From NCBI RefSeq assembly GCF_001905125.1, contig NZ_LWLE01000033.1, positions 119,198-183,197 of the forward strand: a DNA stretch of 64,000 nucleotides. The letters are read 5' to 3'. Position numbers and translations under genes: made by a program. Source of the stretch: Streptomyces sp. TSRI0281 (GTDB lineage: Bacteria; Actinomycetota; Actinomycetes; Streptomycetales; Streptomycetaceae). This document shows positions 51,655-61,840 of the stretch, in pieces. The notes under the pieces are model-generated. The model did no database searches, was not told the DNA's origin, and saw only the letters and a program-made list of their open reading frames with translations. The first letter of the stretch is position 1. The number at the start of each line of letters is the position of its first letter.

Positions 51655-52380
51655 TTACCGCCTGGCGAAGTCGGCGGTGGGAGTTGCGTGGTGCCAGGCT
51701 GCGTCCCGGGCCTGGCAGGCGGCGGCGATCTCGGTCGGGTCCTCGCTCAGGATCACACCGAGGGTCGTATCGGCCTCGTCGAAGACGAACCGGGCGAGGA
51801 GCTTCGAGTCGAAGAGCCAGAAGTCGTTTTCTGGCAGACCGAGTTGTGCAGCTTGGGAGCGGGGCAGGTTTCGAATGTCCTCGCCTGCGGTGACGTTGCT
51901 GTGCCCGCTGTCGAGGAGGAACCGCTGTCCCTCGGTCAAGGGTCGGTCGACGAGCCGTACCCGCTCGAAGCGCTTCCCCTGCTCGGTCTGCCGGCGGACG
52001 TTCTCGCGCCACGCGTTGTCCGGCTCCGTTGCGATGTCCGCGCCCTCCTTCCAGCGGGCCCACTTCGGGCTGTTGCGGTCGGAGGCGTAGCCGCGGCGGG
52101 TCTCCAGCCGGAAGGCGGTGTGCCTGAACTCACGGAACAGCGAAGCGATCTCAGAGAAGGGGACCATCTCGCGGACGGCGGTGCGCGGGGCGAACCGGAT
52201 GAGGAGATCGCGCGGGACGAGCACGAACGTCTCACTCTCTTTGACGTCGCGAAGACGGGCGAGCTGCTCGGGGCCGGTCACTCGGTCGCCCTGAACGAGG
52301 ATATCTGTGGTGCCTTCTACCTCGTAGAGGGTGGGGCAGTCGCCGTCGTCGCTCGTGGTGCCGAGGAACCTGAGCGTCAT
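51655..52380 (-). CDS. DUF6879-family protein
   Basis: A 241-residue protein whose C-terminal part (from WKEGADIATEPDNAW through RFERVRLVDRPLTEGQRFLL to FWLFDSKLLARFVFDEADTTLGVIL) matches the DUF6879 domain regularly found beside XRE/DUF5753 regulators in actinobacteria. The N-terminal 60 residues are an acidic extension. The ATG at 52380 ends a 400-base gap. It is the first gene of the regulator operon. Confidence 0.8.
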   Translation of the reverse strand: MTLRFLGTTSDDGDCPTLYEVEGTTDILVQGDRVTGPEQLARLRDVKESETFVLVPRDLLIRFAPRTAVREMVPFSEIASLFREFRHTAFRLETRRGYASDRNSPKWARWKEGADIATEPDNAWRENVRRQTEQGKRFERVRLVDRPLTEGQRFLLDSGHSNVTAGEDIRNLPRSQAAQLGLPENDFWLFDSKLLARFVFDEADTTLGVILSEDPTEIAAACQARDAAWHHATPTADFARR

Positions 52381-52553
52381 GGTGCCCTCCGTATGCGCTG
52401 GGTGAGTGACCAGGATGCGACGGATAGTGAGGGGTCGCTGGCGGATTGCGGCAGATTGCGGATTGCCGTGGGCTGCGGGCAATTGCGTGCAACTGCAGGG
52501 ACTGGCTGCGCTCTCGTGCCAGACGAGCGAAAGTGCCCCCTCCGTCCGAAGGC

Positions 52554-52702
52554 GAAGGAGCAACCTGCAGTGTGGGGACCATGGAACCGTTCGGCTCCTT
52601 GCCGTGCTCGCACCAGGGCCACCCCCGCGTACGGGGACCATCGCTTGATGCGGGCCTCGGCCGACTGGTGCTCAGGGCCACCCCCGCGCGTGCGGGGGAT
52701 CG
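52554..52702 (+). CRISPR. Degenerate type I-E CRISPR array, three repeats and two spacers
   Basis: Two clear repeats, AGGGCCACCCCCGCGTACGG (52615-52641, 27 nt) and AGGGCCACCCCCGCGCGTGC (52674-52702, 29 nt), resemble the complement of the streptomycete type I-E repeat with its CCCCCGC stem. A third, mostly eroded, repeat ends GTGTGGGGACCAT at 52582. The spacers at 52583-52614 and 52642-52673 are both exactly 32 nt, the I-E length. No cas gene is in the window. Direction and target are not known. Confidence 0.55.
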
Positions 52703-52780
52703 TGTTCTTGAACTGAGGCTCTGTGCGGCCCGGCCATGAGAGTCGCAGTATCGTCCCCGGCGCGGCGGCACACTTGCCCC

Positions 52781-53329
52781 ATGGATCAAGGGGTCGCCGC
52801 GTTTGTTGCGGGAATTGTGGGCATGGCCGGTGCGCTCGGCGGTGCGGCGGCGGGCGGGTACGCCGCAGTTCGAGGGGCTCGGATCGCGGCCGAGAGCGCG
52901 GCTGCTGCTACACGGCGCCAGGTCCAGGAACAGGCTGCGGCCGAGCACGCCCATTGGCTCACGGATCTGCGCAGGGAGAAGTACTCCACTCTGGTCCGCA
53001 CCAGCGGCAACTTCGTCGTGCATATCGTCCCTCTCGTGACGTTCGGGCAGCGCCGGGATGATCCCGACTCGCCGCTGAACAATGCGTGTGACGCCTACCG
53101 CGACCAGCTTCACGAGGCACGATTCCTCGCCGACCGGGCGCTACAGGCGGCGATCGACGATGCCATGGAGTTGGTGGGGAACGTGGGGCACGAGCCGTAC
53201 GACAGCGAGACGGAAAGAGTGGCATTCCGCCATCAGTTGGTTGCTCAAGCGATTGAGTGCGGGCGTGCGATTGAAGACGCGGCGAGGGCGGAGCTGGGCC
53301 TGCCTGCCCGGGAGCGGGCCCCGGAATAG
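52781..53329 (+). CDS. Membrane-anchored protein of unknown function
   Basis: A 182-residue protein with one N-terminal hydrophobic helix (about 6-30, AAFVAGIVGMAGALGGAAAGG), a short amphipathic region and a soluble alpha-helical C-terminal part with HAHWLTDLRREKYSTLVRT. It probably sits in the membrane with its helical domain in the cytosol. The ATG at 52781 is chosen because the hydrophobic segment begins just after it. It lies 78 bases beyond the CRISPR relic. No family recognised. Confidence 0.65.
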   Translation: MDQGVAAFVAGIVGMAGALGGAAAGGYAAVRGARIAAESAAAATRRQVQEQAAAEHAHWLTDLRREKYSTLVRTSGNFVVHIVPLVTFGQRRDDPDSPLNNACDAYRDQLHEARFLADRALQAAIDDAMELVGNVGHEPYDSETERVAFRHQLVAQAIECGRAIEDAARAELGLPARERAPE

Positions 53330-53467
53330 GAGCAGGGGGCGGGGCGCCCCGACGGCGGGAGAGATCGGCGCCACCACGGCAACCACTCCTGGATTACGTC
53401 TCGTTGTGGGCCGCTCGTCGCCCCTGTACCTTCCGCGTACGGATCTGTAGGGCTCGGAGGGGGCGGG

Positions 53468-53893
53468 ATGCCTGGGTACGGTCGCGCGGACAGTGAGTGG
53501 GATCTACTCGTCGGTGCCGGAGGGGAGTTCCTCGTCGAGCGGGCGAAACTTCGCAGGACCACCTCGTACACCGAGCTCAACGTCACTTTGAGCAGGCGAA
53601 CCGGCTGCAGGACCTTCGACTTCGAGCGTGCTGACGAACGGGCTGCCATGGGGCACCTGTTGGGACTGATCGTGGAGCGGGATCAGGGGCTCGCGCCCTC
53701 CGAGCCGCAGCTCATGATCTCCGCTCTCGTGAACTATCTGAGCGCCAACGACGCCGGTCCCGGTTTCTACCAGTTGGCCAAGCAACTCCGGCTGCTGCCC
53801 CTCAGTGCGTCGAGGGACGAGAAGGACGAGTTCTGGATCGATCAGATGAGGCGGGTCTCCGCACGGCATGGGGCCGGTCCGGCCGCGGTCTGA
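53468..53893 (+). CDS. Hypothetical protein, 141 residues
   Basis: Starts MPGYGRADSEWDLLVGAGGE, predicted soluble and alpha-helical. Features include TSYTELNVTLSRRTGC, RAAMGHLLGLIVERDQG and FYQLAKQLRLLPLSAS. A related domain is seen in actinobacterial accessory regions, but I cannot name it. It has no signal peptide or membrane helix. Confidence 0.6.
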   Translation: MPGYGRADSEWDLLVGAGGEFLVERAKLRRTTSYTELNVTLSRRTGCRTFDFERADERAAMGHLLGLIVERDQGLAPSEPQLMISALVNYLSANDAGPGFYQLAKQLRLLPLSASRDEKDEFWIDQMRRVSARHGAGPAAV

Positions 53894-54015
53894 GATCTGC
53901 CGTGGTGCGAGGCTCCCGTCCATGGCGCCCCGCGGTACCCCGTGAACATCCCCGGCCGTGATCCGGTCGTCCCCGTCGGGATGCGGTCCGGCTGTGGGCG
54001 GGGCACCGTGGAGGC

Positions 54016-54234
54016 ATGGCCGGACATCCGCCTGTGATCGTTCATCCGCCCTCGCCGACCGGTGGGCGGCGGGTCACCGTGCGTGGTCAGATCGTCGGGC
54101 TGGCGCACGGACGGGGTGATGTGGCCGCGCTTCTGCGGGAGGCGGGGCTGGCGTCGGGTGCGGATCGGGTCGTGGAGCTGGATCAGCCGCACTTGATCGA
54201 ATGGCGAGGCGGCGACCTCGAAACCTGGAGGTGA
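54016..54234 (+). CDS. Hypothetical protein, 72 residues
   Basis: MAGHPPVIVHPPSPTGGRRV continues through RGQIVGLAHGRGDVAALLRE and ends RGGDLETWR. It is a short well-formed frame with a start following GGAGG and is translationally coupled to the next gene. No family recognised. Confidence 0.55.
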   Translation: MAGHPPVIVHPPSPTGGRRVTVRGQIVGLAHGRGDVAALLREAGLASGADRVVELDQPHLIEWRGGDLETWR

Positions 54235-54239
54235 GCCGC

Positions 54240-54578
54240 GTGAAGCCTCGACGTGCGCCGCGGGGGTGGGTCTCGATCGAGCCGCCTCCTGGTTATTACG
54301 TCGGTGAGCCACCCGACGACGTGCAGCGCGGTCTCATCCTCGACTGGGTGGTCAATGAGCGGATCGCGAGCGGGTGGCGGGTGGAGTCGCGGTCCGGGAC
54401 GCAGGTGGTGCTCGTGCGCGGGCATCCGGTGAACCATGTGCTGCACGCGTTCCTGACCGTCTTCTCCTGCCTCATGTGGGGTGTCGTGTGGCTGGGGCTG
54501 GCCGTCACGAATCGCGTCGAGCGCGTTGCCCTCACGGTCGATGTCCAGGGCCACATCGTCACCGTCAACGCTCCGTGA
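54240..54578 (+). CDS. Small membrane protein, 112 residues
   Basis: An N-terminal soluble part (GWVSIEPPPGYYVGEPPDDV) is followed by one hydrophobic segment (about 72-92, FLTVFSCLMWGVVWLGLAVT) and a short C-terminal tail. The GTG at 54240 has GGAGG eight bases upstream; a GTG at 54231 overlapping the preceding stop is the alternative. The two genes clearly form a pair. Function unknown. Confidence 0.6.
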   Translation: MKPRRAPRGWVSIEPPPGYYVGEPPDDVQRGLILDWVVNERIASGWRVESRSGTQVVLVRGHPVNHVLHAFLTVFSCLMWGVVWLGLAVTNRVERVALTVDVQGHIVTVNAP

Positions 54579-54643
54579 ACACGTGGTGCGCAGGCGGTGA
54601 TGCGGGCCGGGGCGTTGTCAGTGACGCGGTACACAATGGAGAT

Positions 54644-54865
54644 ATGTGCCGCAGTATCAAGACCCTTCGTCCGCCGGCCATCCCCGAAGAGGCCACCGAG
54701 GAGGACATGCGCGCCGCTGCCCTTCAGTACGTACGCAAGGTGTCCGGGTTCCGTGCGCCCGCCGCGCACAACCGGGAGGTCTTCGACCGAGCCGTCGACG
54801 AGATCACGGCAGCCACGATGAAGCTGCTCGACGGCCTGGAGGTCAGGGGCGCCGCCAGAGGGTGA
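54644..54865 (+). CDS. DUF2277 protein
   Basis: The 73-residue protein MCRSIKTLRPPAIPEEATEE matches DUF2277 over its whole length, with the conserved ALQYVRKVSGFRAPAAHN and FDRAVDEITAAT. It is a short soluble actinobacterial protein of unknown function. The ATG at 54644 is clear. It marks the return to conserved chromosomal genes after the accessory region. Confidence 0.85.
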   Translation: MCRSIKTLRPPAIPEEATEEDMRAAALQYVRKVSGFRAPAAHNREVFDRAVDEITAATMKLLDGLEVRGAARG

Positions 54866-54895
54866 TCGTTCGGGGAGGTACGGGGCGGGTGCTCC

Positions 54896-55597
54896 TCAGG
54901 GAGCGGCGGGTGCCGATACCGGTGCGGACGCGGGGGGCGTTACCTGGGCGGGTACGGCAGCGACTGCGGCTGCCGCCGCTGCTGCCGGGCGGCGCATGAG
55001 GAGCGCCGCCAGTGCGCCCGCCACGAACAGGGCCAGTACCGAGACAGCCGTCCCGAACCAGGTCGCCCCCAGCCACTGGCCGCCGAAGTAGCCGAGCCCC
55101 ACGCTGTAGCCGGCCCAGGCCACCCCCGCCACGGCCGACCACGGCAGGAATTCCTTCGCCTTGCGGTGGGCGGCGCCCGCGCCCAGCGAGACCACGGAAC
55201 GGCCCGCGGGGGCGAAACGGGCGATGACGACGAGCCCGCCGCCGCCGCGGTTGAGTGCCGCGCCGAGACGTTCCTGTGCCGTGGTGAGGCGGCGTGAGCG
55301 GGCGATGGCCCGGTCCAGCCGGTCCCCGCCGCGCCAGGCGAGGCGGTACGCGACGAGGTCGCCGAGCACCGATGCGGTGGCCGCGCTCAGGGTCAGTACG
55401 AGCAGGGACGGCACCTGCTGGGTCGCTTCACCGGCGGCGCCGTTGACCGTCGTGGAGCCCGCGGCGGCGGCCGTGGCGGCCGTGATCACCAGGACACCAC
55501 TGGGCAGGAGGGGCACGAAGACGTCCAGGAGCACCGAGAGGGCGACCACCGCGTAGATCCATGGGCTGCTGGTCAGCGCGCCCACACTCTCAAGCAC
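54896..55597 (-). CDS. DedA-family membrane protein
   Basis: A 233-residue protein with four or five membrane helices. The DedA signature is present: PSGVLVITAATAAAAG (loop with the acidic position replaced), LGDLVAYRLAWRGGDRLDRA and the basic RFAPAGRSVVSLGAGAAHRK motif before the next helix. DedA proteins are thought to move phospholipids across the membrane or keep the proton motive force. The tail is Ala/Pro-rich. Confidence 0.85.
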   Translation of the reverse strand: MLESVGALTSSPWIYAVVALSVLLDVFVPLLPSGVLVITAATAAAAGSTTVNGAAGEATQQVPSLLVLTLSAATASVLGDLVAYRLAWRGGDRLDRAIARSRRLTTAQERLGAALNRGGGGLVVIARFAPAGRSVVSLGAGAAHRKAKEFLPWSAVAGVAWAGYSVGLGYFGGQWLGATWFGTAVSVLALFVAGALAALLMRRPAAAAAAAVAAVPAQVTPPASAPVSAPAAP

Positions 55598-55797
55598 CTA
55601 CTACTCCCCGATTCGTGTCGACGCCGCGACGTCGCAGGGGAGCGGCAGGGGCGGCAGGGTCAGCTGTACAGCGTACGCCCGCTGTTTACCCGGAGATCAC
55701 CAAGTGCGGGTGATGTTGTGCAGCTCACGTACACCTCGGGGAGTGCGCCGTCGTTAGGGCCGGGAGGGAACGGCCCGGCGAGAGTGAGGAGCAGCGG

Positions 55798-56430
55798 ATG
55801 ACGGTACGAGCGGCGGTACGGGTGGGACGCGCGGGATCGGGGGTGCTGGCGGCAGCCGCGGTCCTGGTGATGCTGACCGGTGGTGTCAGCGGGGCGGAAG
55901 GGGGCGGGGAAGCGCAGCGGACCGGAGTCGACGGGGCGCTCGGCGCCGGTCCGGGCGGTGGCGCCGGCGGGCGGGGGTTCGATATGCGGGTCGAGGGGCG
56001 TTTCTCCCCGCCGAACGCGTTCGTTCCCTCCAGCGCCGTCACCTATGACACGGAGCTCGTCCCGGCGGCCGCCCGGATCGCCGTCGAGCAGCGGTCGGAC
56101 CACTTCGGGACCCGGGTCGCGGCGCGGCTGCGCGGGCTCGTTCCGAACCGTGTCTACGGGATGCATGTGCACACCGCATCCTGCGGCGCCGATCCGAAGG
56201 CGGCGGGGCCGCACTACCAGCACCGCGCCTCGGCGACCGCGGACCCGGACAACGAGGTCTGGCTCGACTTCCGGACGGACCGGCACGGGAACGGCTCGGC
56301 GTGGGCCCGGCACGGCTGGGGCTTCCGGGAGGGCGGGGCGAGGTCGGTGATCATTCACGATGCGGCGGGCGGCGCGGGAGAGCGGGCCGCCTGCTTCACG
56401 GTGCCGTTCGGGTCGTACGGGCGGGTGTGA
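55798..56430 (+). CDS. Secreted superoxide-dismutase-like (Cu/Zn) protein
   Basis: A 210-residue exported protein with a signal region (about 1-32) and a Gly-rich spacer. The Cu/Zn SOD core has GMHVHTASCGADPKAAGPHYQH (His pair, Cys and later His ligands), TDRHGNGSAW and VIIHDAAGG. Those are the expected ligand spacings for copper and zinc, but the electrostatic loop is short, so activity is not certain. The Met at 55798 follows GAGGAGCAGCGG. It is followed by a terminator shared with the DoxX gene. Confidence 0.78.
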   Translation: MTVRAAVRVGRAGSGVLAAAAVLVMLTGGVSGAEGGGEAQRTGVDGALGAGPGGGAGGRGFDMRVEGRFSPPNAFVPSSAVTYDTELVPAAARIAVEQRSDHFGTRVAARLRGLVPNRVYGMHVHTASCGADPKAAGPHYQHRASATADPDNEVWLDFRTDRHGNGSAWARHGWGFREGGARSVIIHDAAGGAGERAACFTVPFGSYGRV

Positions 56431-56505
56431 GGCGCACTCGGGCTCAAGGCTGACCGCGGCTGACCGCCCGGCCCGGTGCGGGGGGCGGGGCGCGTGCCCG
56501 TAGCC

Positions 56506-56545
56506 GCGCCCGGCTCCTCCCCGCCGTCGCGGAGGAGCCGGGCGC
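56506..56545. terminator. Bidirectional hairpin between the SOD-like and DoxX genes
   Basis: Bases 56506-56520 pair perfectly with 56531-56545 (15 bp) around a 10-base loop. It lies between two convergent stops. Confidence 0.85.
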
Positions 56546-56562
56546 CGCATGAGGGGATGGGG

Positions 56563-57021
56563 TCAGGCCGTGACGGCCGGTGCGTGCTCGCGTGGGCGCT
56601 CGTCGCTGCGTACGCGCGCGGCCCGTGCGGAGAACAGCCGGTCCAGGGCCAGGGCGCCTGGGCCCGTGAAGACCAGCAGAAGGAACGCCCAGCAGAAGAA
56701 GACCACTGCTTCGCCGCCGTTCTGCAGGGGGAACAGCGCGTTCGGCTGGTGCACCGTGAAGTACGCGTACGCCATGGAGCCGGAGGCGAGGAACGAGGCC
56801 GCACGGGTGCCGAGGCCGAGTGCGACCAGGGTGCCGCAGACCAGTTGGATCAGGGCCGCGTACCAGCTCGGCCAGGTGCCGGCCGGCAGGGTCCCGCCGC
56901 CCATGGCACCGCCGAGCACTCCGAAGAGTGAGGCGGCGCCATGGCAGGCGAAGAGGAAGCCGACGACGAGGCGGAACAGGCTGATCGAGTAGGGCTGGGC
57001 CCGGTTGAGCGATTCGAGCAT
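56563..57021 (-). CDS. DoxX-family membrane protein
   Basis: A 152-residue protein with four hydrophobic helices and the DoxX opening SISLFRLVVGFLFACHGAAS. The middle holds GTWPSWYAALIQLVCGTLVALG, the last part GGEAVVFFCWAFLLLVFTGPGALALDRL. DoxX proteins are small membrane subunits linked to thiosulfate oxidation, redox stress or surface modification, and the role in Streptomyces is unknown. The ATG at 57021 follows GGAGGGCTCCTTC. Confidence 0.88.
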   Translation of the reverse strand: MLESLNRAQPYSISLFRLVVGFLFACHGAASLFGVLGGAMGGGTLPAGTWPSWYAALIQLVCGTLVALGLGTRAASFLASGSMAYAYFTVHQPNALFPLQNGGEAVVFFCWAFLLLVFTGPGALALDRLFSARAARVRSDERPREHAPAVTA

Positions 57022-57134
57022 GGGGGGAGGGCTCCTTCGGTCTGGTGGGGACGTGAACCGATTGAGCGCACCAGGTTAGGGACACCTCACCAGTGCTTGC
57101 AAGTTCAACATTCTGTCGACTGTCTGAAAATCGA

Positions 57135-58829
<1,695 letters not shown>

Positions 58830-59052
58830 GTGGTGCCCTCCTCGTACCGCCGTGACGGGTGATCCGGTCACGGGCGGGCCCCGTGTCGGATGGCCCGTAC
58901 GGTACGGAACGCCGAGGGAGGGCGTAACGGTTCCGCACGGTGATCCGCCGCCGGGCTGGGCGGTTCACCGTGCGGGCCGCCGGGCGGACTACCGGGCCGG
59001 TGGGCGGACTACCGGGCCGGTGGGGTCGGTGCCGCCTGCCCTGCCCGGTGGG

Positions 59053-59697
59053 TCAGCAGTTGTTCAGGGTGGCCTGGAGCGCACTCTTCTCCGTCGCGTC
59101 GACGCTCAGGTCGTAGTAGTGCTTCACGTGCACCCAGGCGCGCGCGTACGTGCACAGGTACGCGCTGCGCGACGGCAGCCACTCGCCCGGGTCCTTGTCG
59201 CTCTTGGACTGGTTGACGTTGTCCGTGACCGCGATGAGCTGCGGGCGCGTCAGGTCGTTGGCGAAGGACTGGCGCTGGGCCGTGGTCCAGCCGCTCGCGC
59301 CGGAACGCCAGGCCTCGGCGAGCGGGACCATGTGGTCGATGTCCAGGTCGGAGGCGACGGTCCAGGTGGCCCCGTCGTACTCCGAGTACCAACTGCCGCT
59401 GACCGCCGCGCAGCTGGAGTCCTGCTGGACGTTCGTACCGTCGCGCTTCAGGACGACTTCGCGGGTGTTGCAGGCGCCCGACTGGGTGATCCAGTGCGGG
59501 AACTTGTCACGGCTGTAGCCGCTGGAGGAGCCCTCGGCCCCGACGGTGAGTTCGCCGAGGTAGGTGCGGGCGGTGGCGGCGCTGACCGGGGTGGGCATGG
59601 CGGCCTGTGCGGTCGGCGCGGTGAGCAGTGCGGAGGTGGCGGCGAGTGCGGCGGATGCAGCGGCGACGGCGATACGACGCGCGTAGACACCAGACAT
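59053..59697 (-). CDS. Secreted HNH-family nuclease
   Basis: A 214-residue exported protein with a signal peptide (MSGVYARRIAVAAASAALAATSALLTAPTAQA, cleavage after residue 32). The mature part is a DUF1524/GmrSD-type HNH nuclease: DLDIDHMVPLAEAWRSGA with the metal-binding DxDH, DLTRPQLIAVTDNVNQSKSDKDPGEWLP and YLCTYARAWVHVKHYYDL. Four Cys suggest two disulfides. Such enzymes are common secreted nucleases of Streptomyces. No inhibitor gene is next to it. Confidence 0.88.
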   Translation of the reverse strand: MSGVYARRIAVAAASAALAATSALLTAPTAQAAMPTPVSAATARTYLGELTVGAEGSSSGYSRDKFPHWITQSGACNTREVVLKRDGTNVQQDSSCAAVSGSWYSEYDGATWTVASDLDIDHMVPLAEAWRSGASGWTTAQRQSFANDLTRPQLIAVTDNVNQSKSDKDPGEWLPSRSAYLCTYARAWVHVKHYYDLSVDATEKSALQATLNNC

Positions 59698-60105
59698 GCG
59701 AACTCCCTTGATGTGGGGGGACCTTGGACGGGCGGCCTGTGAAGCCCGGCCATCGTGGCGGCGCCAGGTTTCTGTGAGGGGGGCGCCAGGTAACAGGGTG
59801 GCGACATGCGCACGTCACATCAAGGGGTCATGCGGTTCGGTCTGACGTTCACTCCGAAGTTTTTGCTGATCGGCGTGGGGTCTTGGTGGGTATGGGAGTT
59901 GATGATCCGTTGACCGACGGTCCGGCGGTTCGCGTCGTGTTGATGGTGGTTGGGCCATCCTGACGGCCCGGGGGGCCGGGGCTGGGGGCTGGTGGTCCTG
60001 GGGGCCGGGTGGTTACGGAGGGCCGGCGCTCCGGGGGGCCGGTGGTCCTTCCCTCTTCCGGGTCTGCGGTCCGACGGCCCTGCGGGGCGGCCTTAGGGTG
60101 GCCGC
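59698..60105. other. Non-coding gap between the nuclease and permease genes
   Basis: This 408-base gap lies between divergent genes and should hold both promoters. No clear gene is seen. The half nearest the permease is built of G-rich stretches (GGGGGCCGG and similar, 59970-60070) that repeat without a fixed period. No RNA gene or terminator can be assigned. Confidence 0.4.
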
Positions 60106-60840
60106 GTGCTGCTACCGGTCACCATCACGCTCGGGGTCGTCCTCGCCCTGCTTCTGGCGTTCGCGGCCGCCGTCGCCGCGTGGGCCTCGCTGGGCCGTTC
60201 GCGCGAGATCGTCCTCGCCGGGCTGCGGGCCGCGGCTCAACTCGGCGTGGTCTCCCTGGTCATCGGCTGGGTCATCCACTCCCTGGCGCCCCTGCTCGGC
60301 TTCGTGGCGCTGATGTTCGTGGTGGCGGTGTGGACGGCGGGGCGCCGGATCACCGGCAATCGCAGCTGGCGTTGGGCGGCTCTGCCGATCGGTGCCGGGG
60401 TGCTGCCGGTGGTGGGCGTCCTGCTGCTCACCGGGCTGGTCCAGGTCCGGGGCATCGCCCTGATCCCCGTCACGGGCATCCTCATCGGGGGTGCGCTCAC
60501 CGCCACGGTGCTCGGGGGCCGGCGCGCTCTGGACGAGCTCGGGACCCGGCACGGGGAGGTGGAGGCGGGGATGGCGCTCGGGCTGCTGGACCGGGACGCC
60601 CGGCTGGAGATCGCCAGGCCCGCGGCGGCGGACGCGTTGCTGCCGGGGCTCGATCAGACCCGGACGGTGGGGCTCGTCACCCTGCCCGGGGCGTTCGTGG
60701 GCATGCTGCTGGGCGGCGCCTCGCCTGTGGAGGCGGGCGCCGTGCAGCTGTTCGTGCTCGTGGCGTTGATGGCGGTGCAGGTGGTGGCCGTCGCGCTGGT
60801 GCTGGAGCTGGTGGCGCGAGGGTGGCTGCACCGGGACTGA
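60106..60840 (+). CDS. FetB-like ABC transporter permease (UPF0014)
   Basis: A 244-residue membrane protein with seven hydrophobic helices, matching UPF0014, whose E. coli member FetB forms an iron exporter with the ATPase FetA. Landmarks are WASLGRSREIVLAGLRAAAQLG, IALIPVTGILIGGALTATVL and PGLDQTRTVGLVTLPGAFVGMLLGG. The start is the GTG at 60106. No ATPase gene lies beside it, so a partner would be elsewhere. It may export iron or another metal. Confidence 0.82.
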   Translation: MLLPVTITLGVVLALLLAFAAAVAAWASLGRSREIVLAGLRAAAQLGVVSLVIGWVIHSLAPLLGFVALMFVVAVWTAGRRITGNRSWRWAALPIGAGVLPVVGVLLLTGLVQVRGIALIPVTGILIGGALTATVLGGRRALDELGTRHGEVEAGMALGLLDRDARLEIARPAAADALLPGLDQTRTVGLVTLPGAFVGMLLGGASPVEAGAVQLFVLVALMAVQVVAVALVLELVARGWLHRD

Positions 60841-60904
60841 GCCCGGGAGGGCCCGAAACTGAGCCGAGCCCGGGAGGGGTGGCGGGGAGGGGCGCGGCTG
60901 GTCG

Positions 60905-61567
60905 TCAGGCGGCGCTGATGTGCAGGCGTATCGAGCCGTCGTCCGCGGCTTCCACCCGGATCTGCGTCAGGTCCTCGACATGGGCGTCCGGGGAGAGCGC
61001 GGCGGCGCGCGGGCCGACGCCCACGACGCGCATGCCGGCCGCCCGGCCGGCCGCGATGCCCGCCTCCGAGTCCTCGAACACGATGCAGTCGGCCGCGTCG
61101 AAGCCCAGCTCGGCCGCGCCCTTCAGGAAGCCCTCGGGGTCCGGCTTGCTGGCGCCGACCTGCTCGGCCGTGACGCGGGCGGCGGGCATCGGCAGGGCCG
61201 CCGCCGTCATCCGGGCGCGGGCGAGGGCCTCGTCGGCCGAGGTCACGAGCGCGTGCGGGAGGGTGGAGAGCGCTGCCATGAAGGCGGCCGCGCCCCCGAT
61301 CGGGACGACGCCGTCGACGTCGGCGGTCTCCTCGGCGAGCATGACCCGGTTCTCCGCGTAGTTCTGCTCCATGGGGCGGTCCGGGAGCAGGACGGCCATC
61401 GTGGCGTACCCCTGGCGGCCGTGGACCACCTTGAGTACGGACACCGGGTCGAGACCCTGCTTCAGTGCCCAGCGATGCCAGCAGCGTTCCACCACGGCGT
61501 CGGAGTTCACGAGGGTGCCGTCCATGTCCAAAAGGAGGGCGCGTGCGGTGAGGACGGTGGCCGACAT
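60905..61567 (-). CDS. HAD-IA family phosphatase
   Basis: A 220-residue hydrolase with motif I LDMDGTLVNSD (nucleophile Asp14), motif II VTSAD, motif III Lys in VGASKPDPEG and motif IV FEDSEAGIAAG. Cap type and length resemble sugar-phosphatases or beta-phosphoglucomutases. Cytosolic, single gene. Substrate not predictable. Confidence 0.88.
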   Translation of the reverse strand: MSATVLTARALLLDMDGTLVNSDAVVERCWHRWALKQGLDPVSVLKVVHGRQGYATMAVLLPDRPMEQNYAENRVMLAEETADVDGVVPIGGAAAFMAALSTLPHALVTSADEALARARMTAAALPMPAARVTAEQVGASKPDPEGFLKGAAELGFDAADCIVFEDSEAGIAAGRAAGMRVVGVGPRAAALSPDAHVEDLTQIRVEAADDGSIRLHISAA

Positions 61568-61743
61568 CGGCTGGCTCCTGGGCGCGGGGGATTCGCGTGC
61601 ACCCCGGTGAGAGGCGACGCGGGTGACGTACAGCGGGTGACGTACAAGAGCGGCCCCGCCCGCCGGTCAGGGAGTGCGAGCGGAGGCCACTTTGTTCCAT
61701 CACGATACAAAAAGCTGCCCCGGAATGCGAATCCCGCCCGCCG

Positions 61744-61840
61744 CCACCCTCTTCCCGTGCGTCAGTGCCCGCCGCCGCCCTCTTCCCGTGCGTCAGAGCC
61801 CGCCGCCGCCCCTCCCCGTACGTCAGTGCCCGCCGCGCCC
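61744..61840. repeat. 30-31-bp tandem repeat over the 3' end of the peptidoglycan-binding gene
   Basis: GTCAG marks equivalent positions at 61761, 61792 and 61822 (31 and 30 bp apart) within units rich in CCCGCCGCCG and CTCTTCCCGT. The unit nearest the gene contains its stop (61823-61825). Two further copies lie downstream. Confidence 0.75.
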
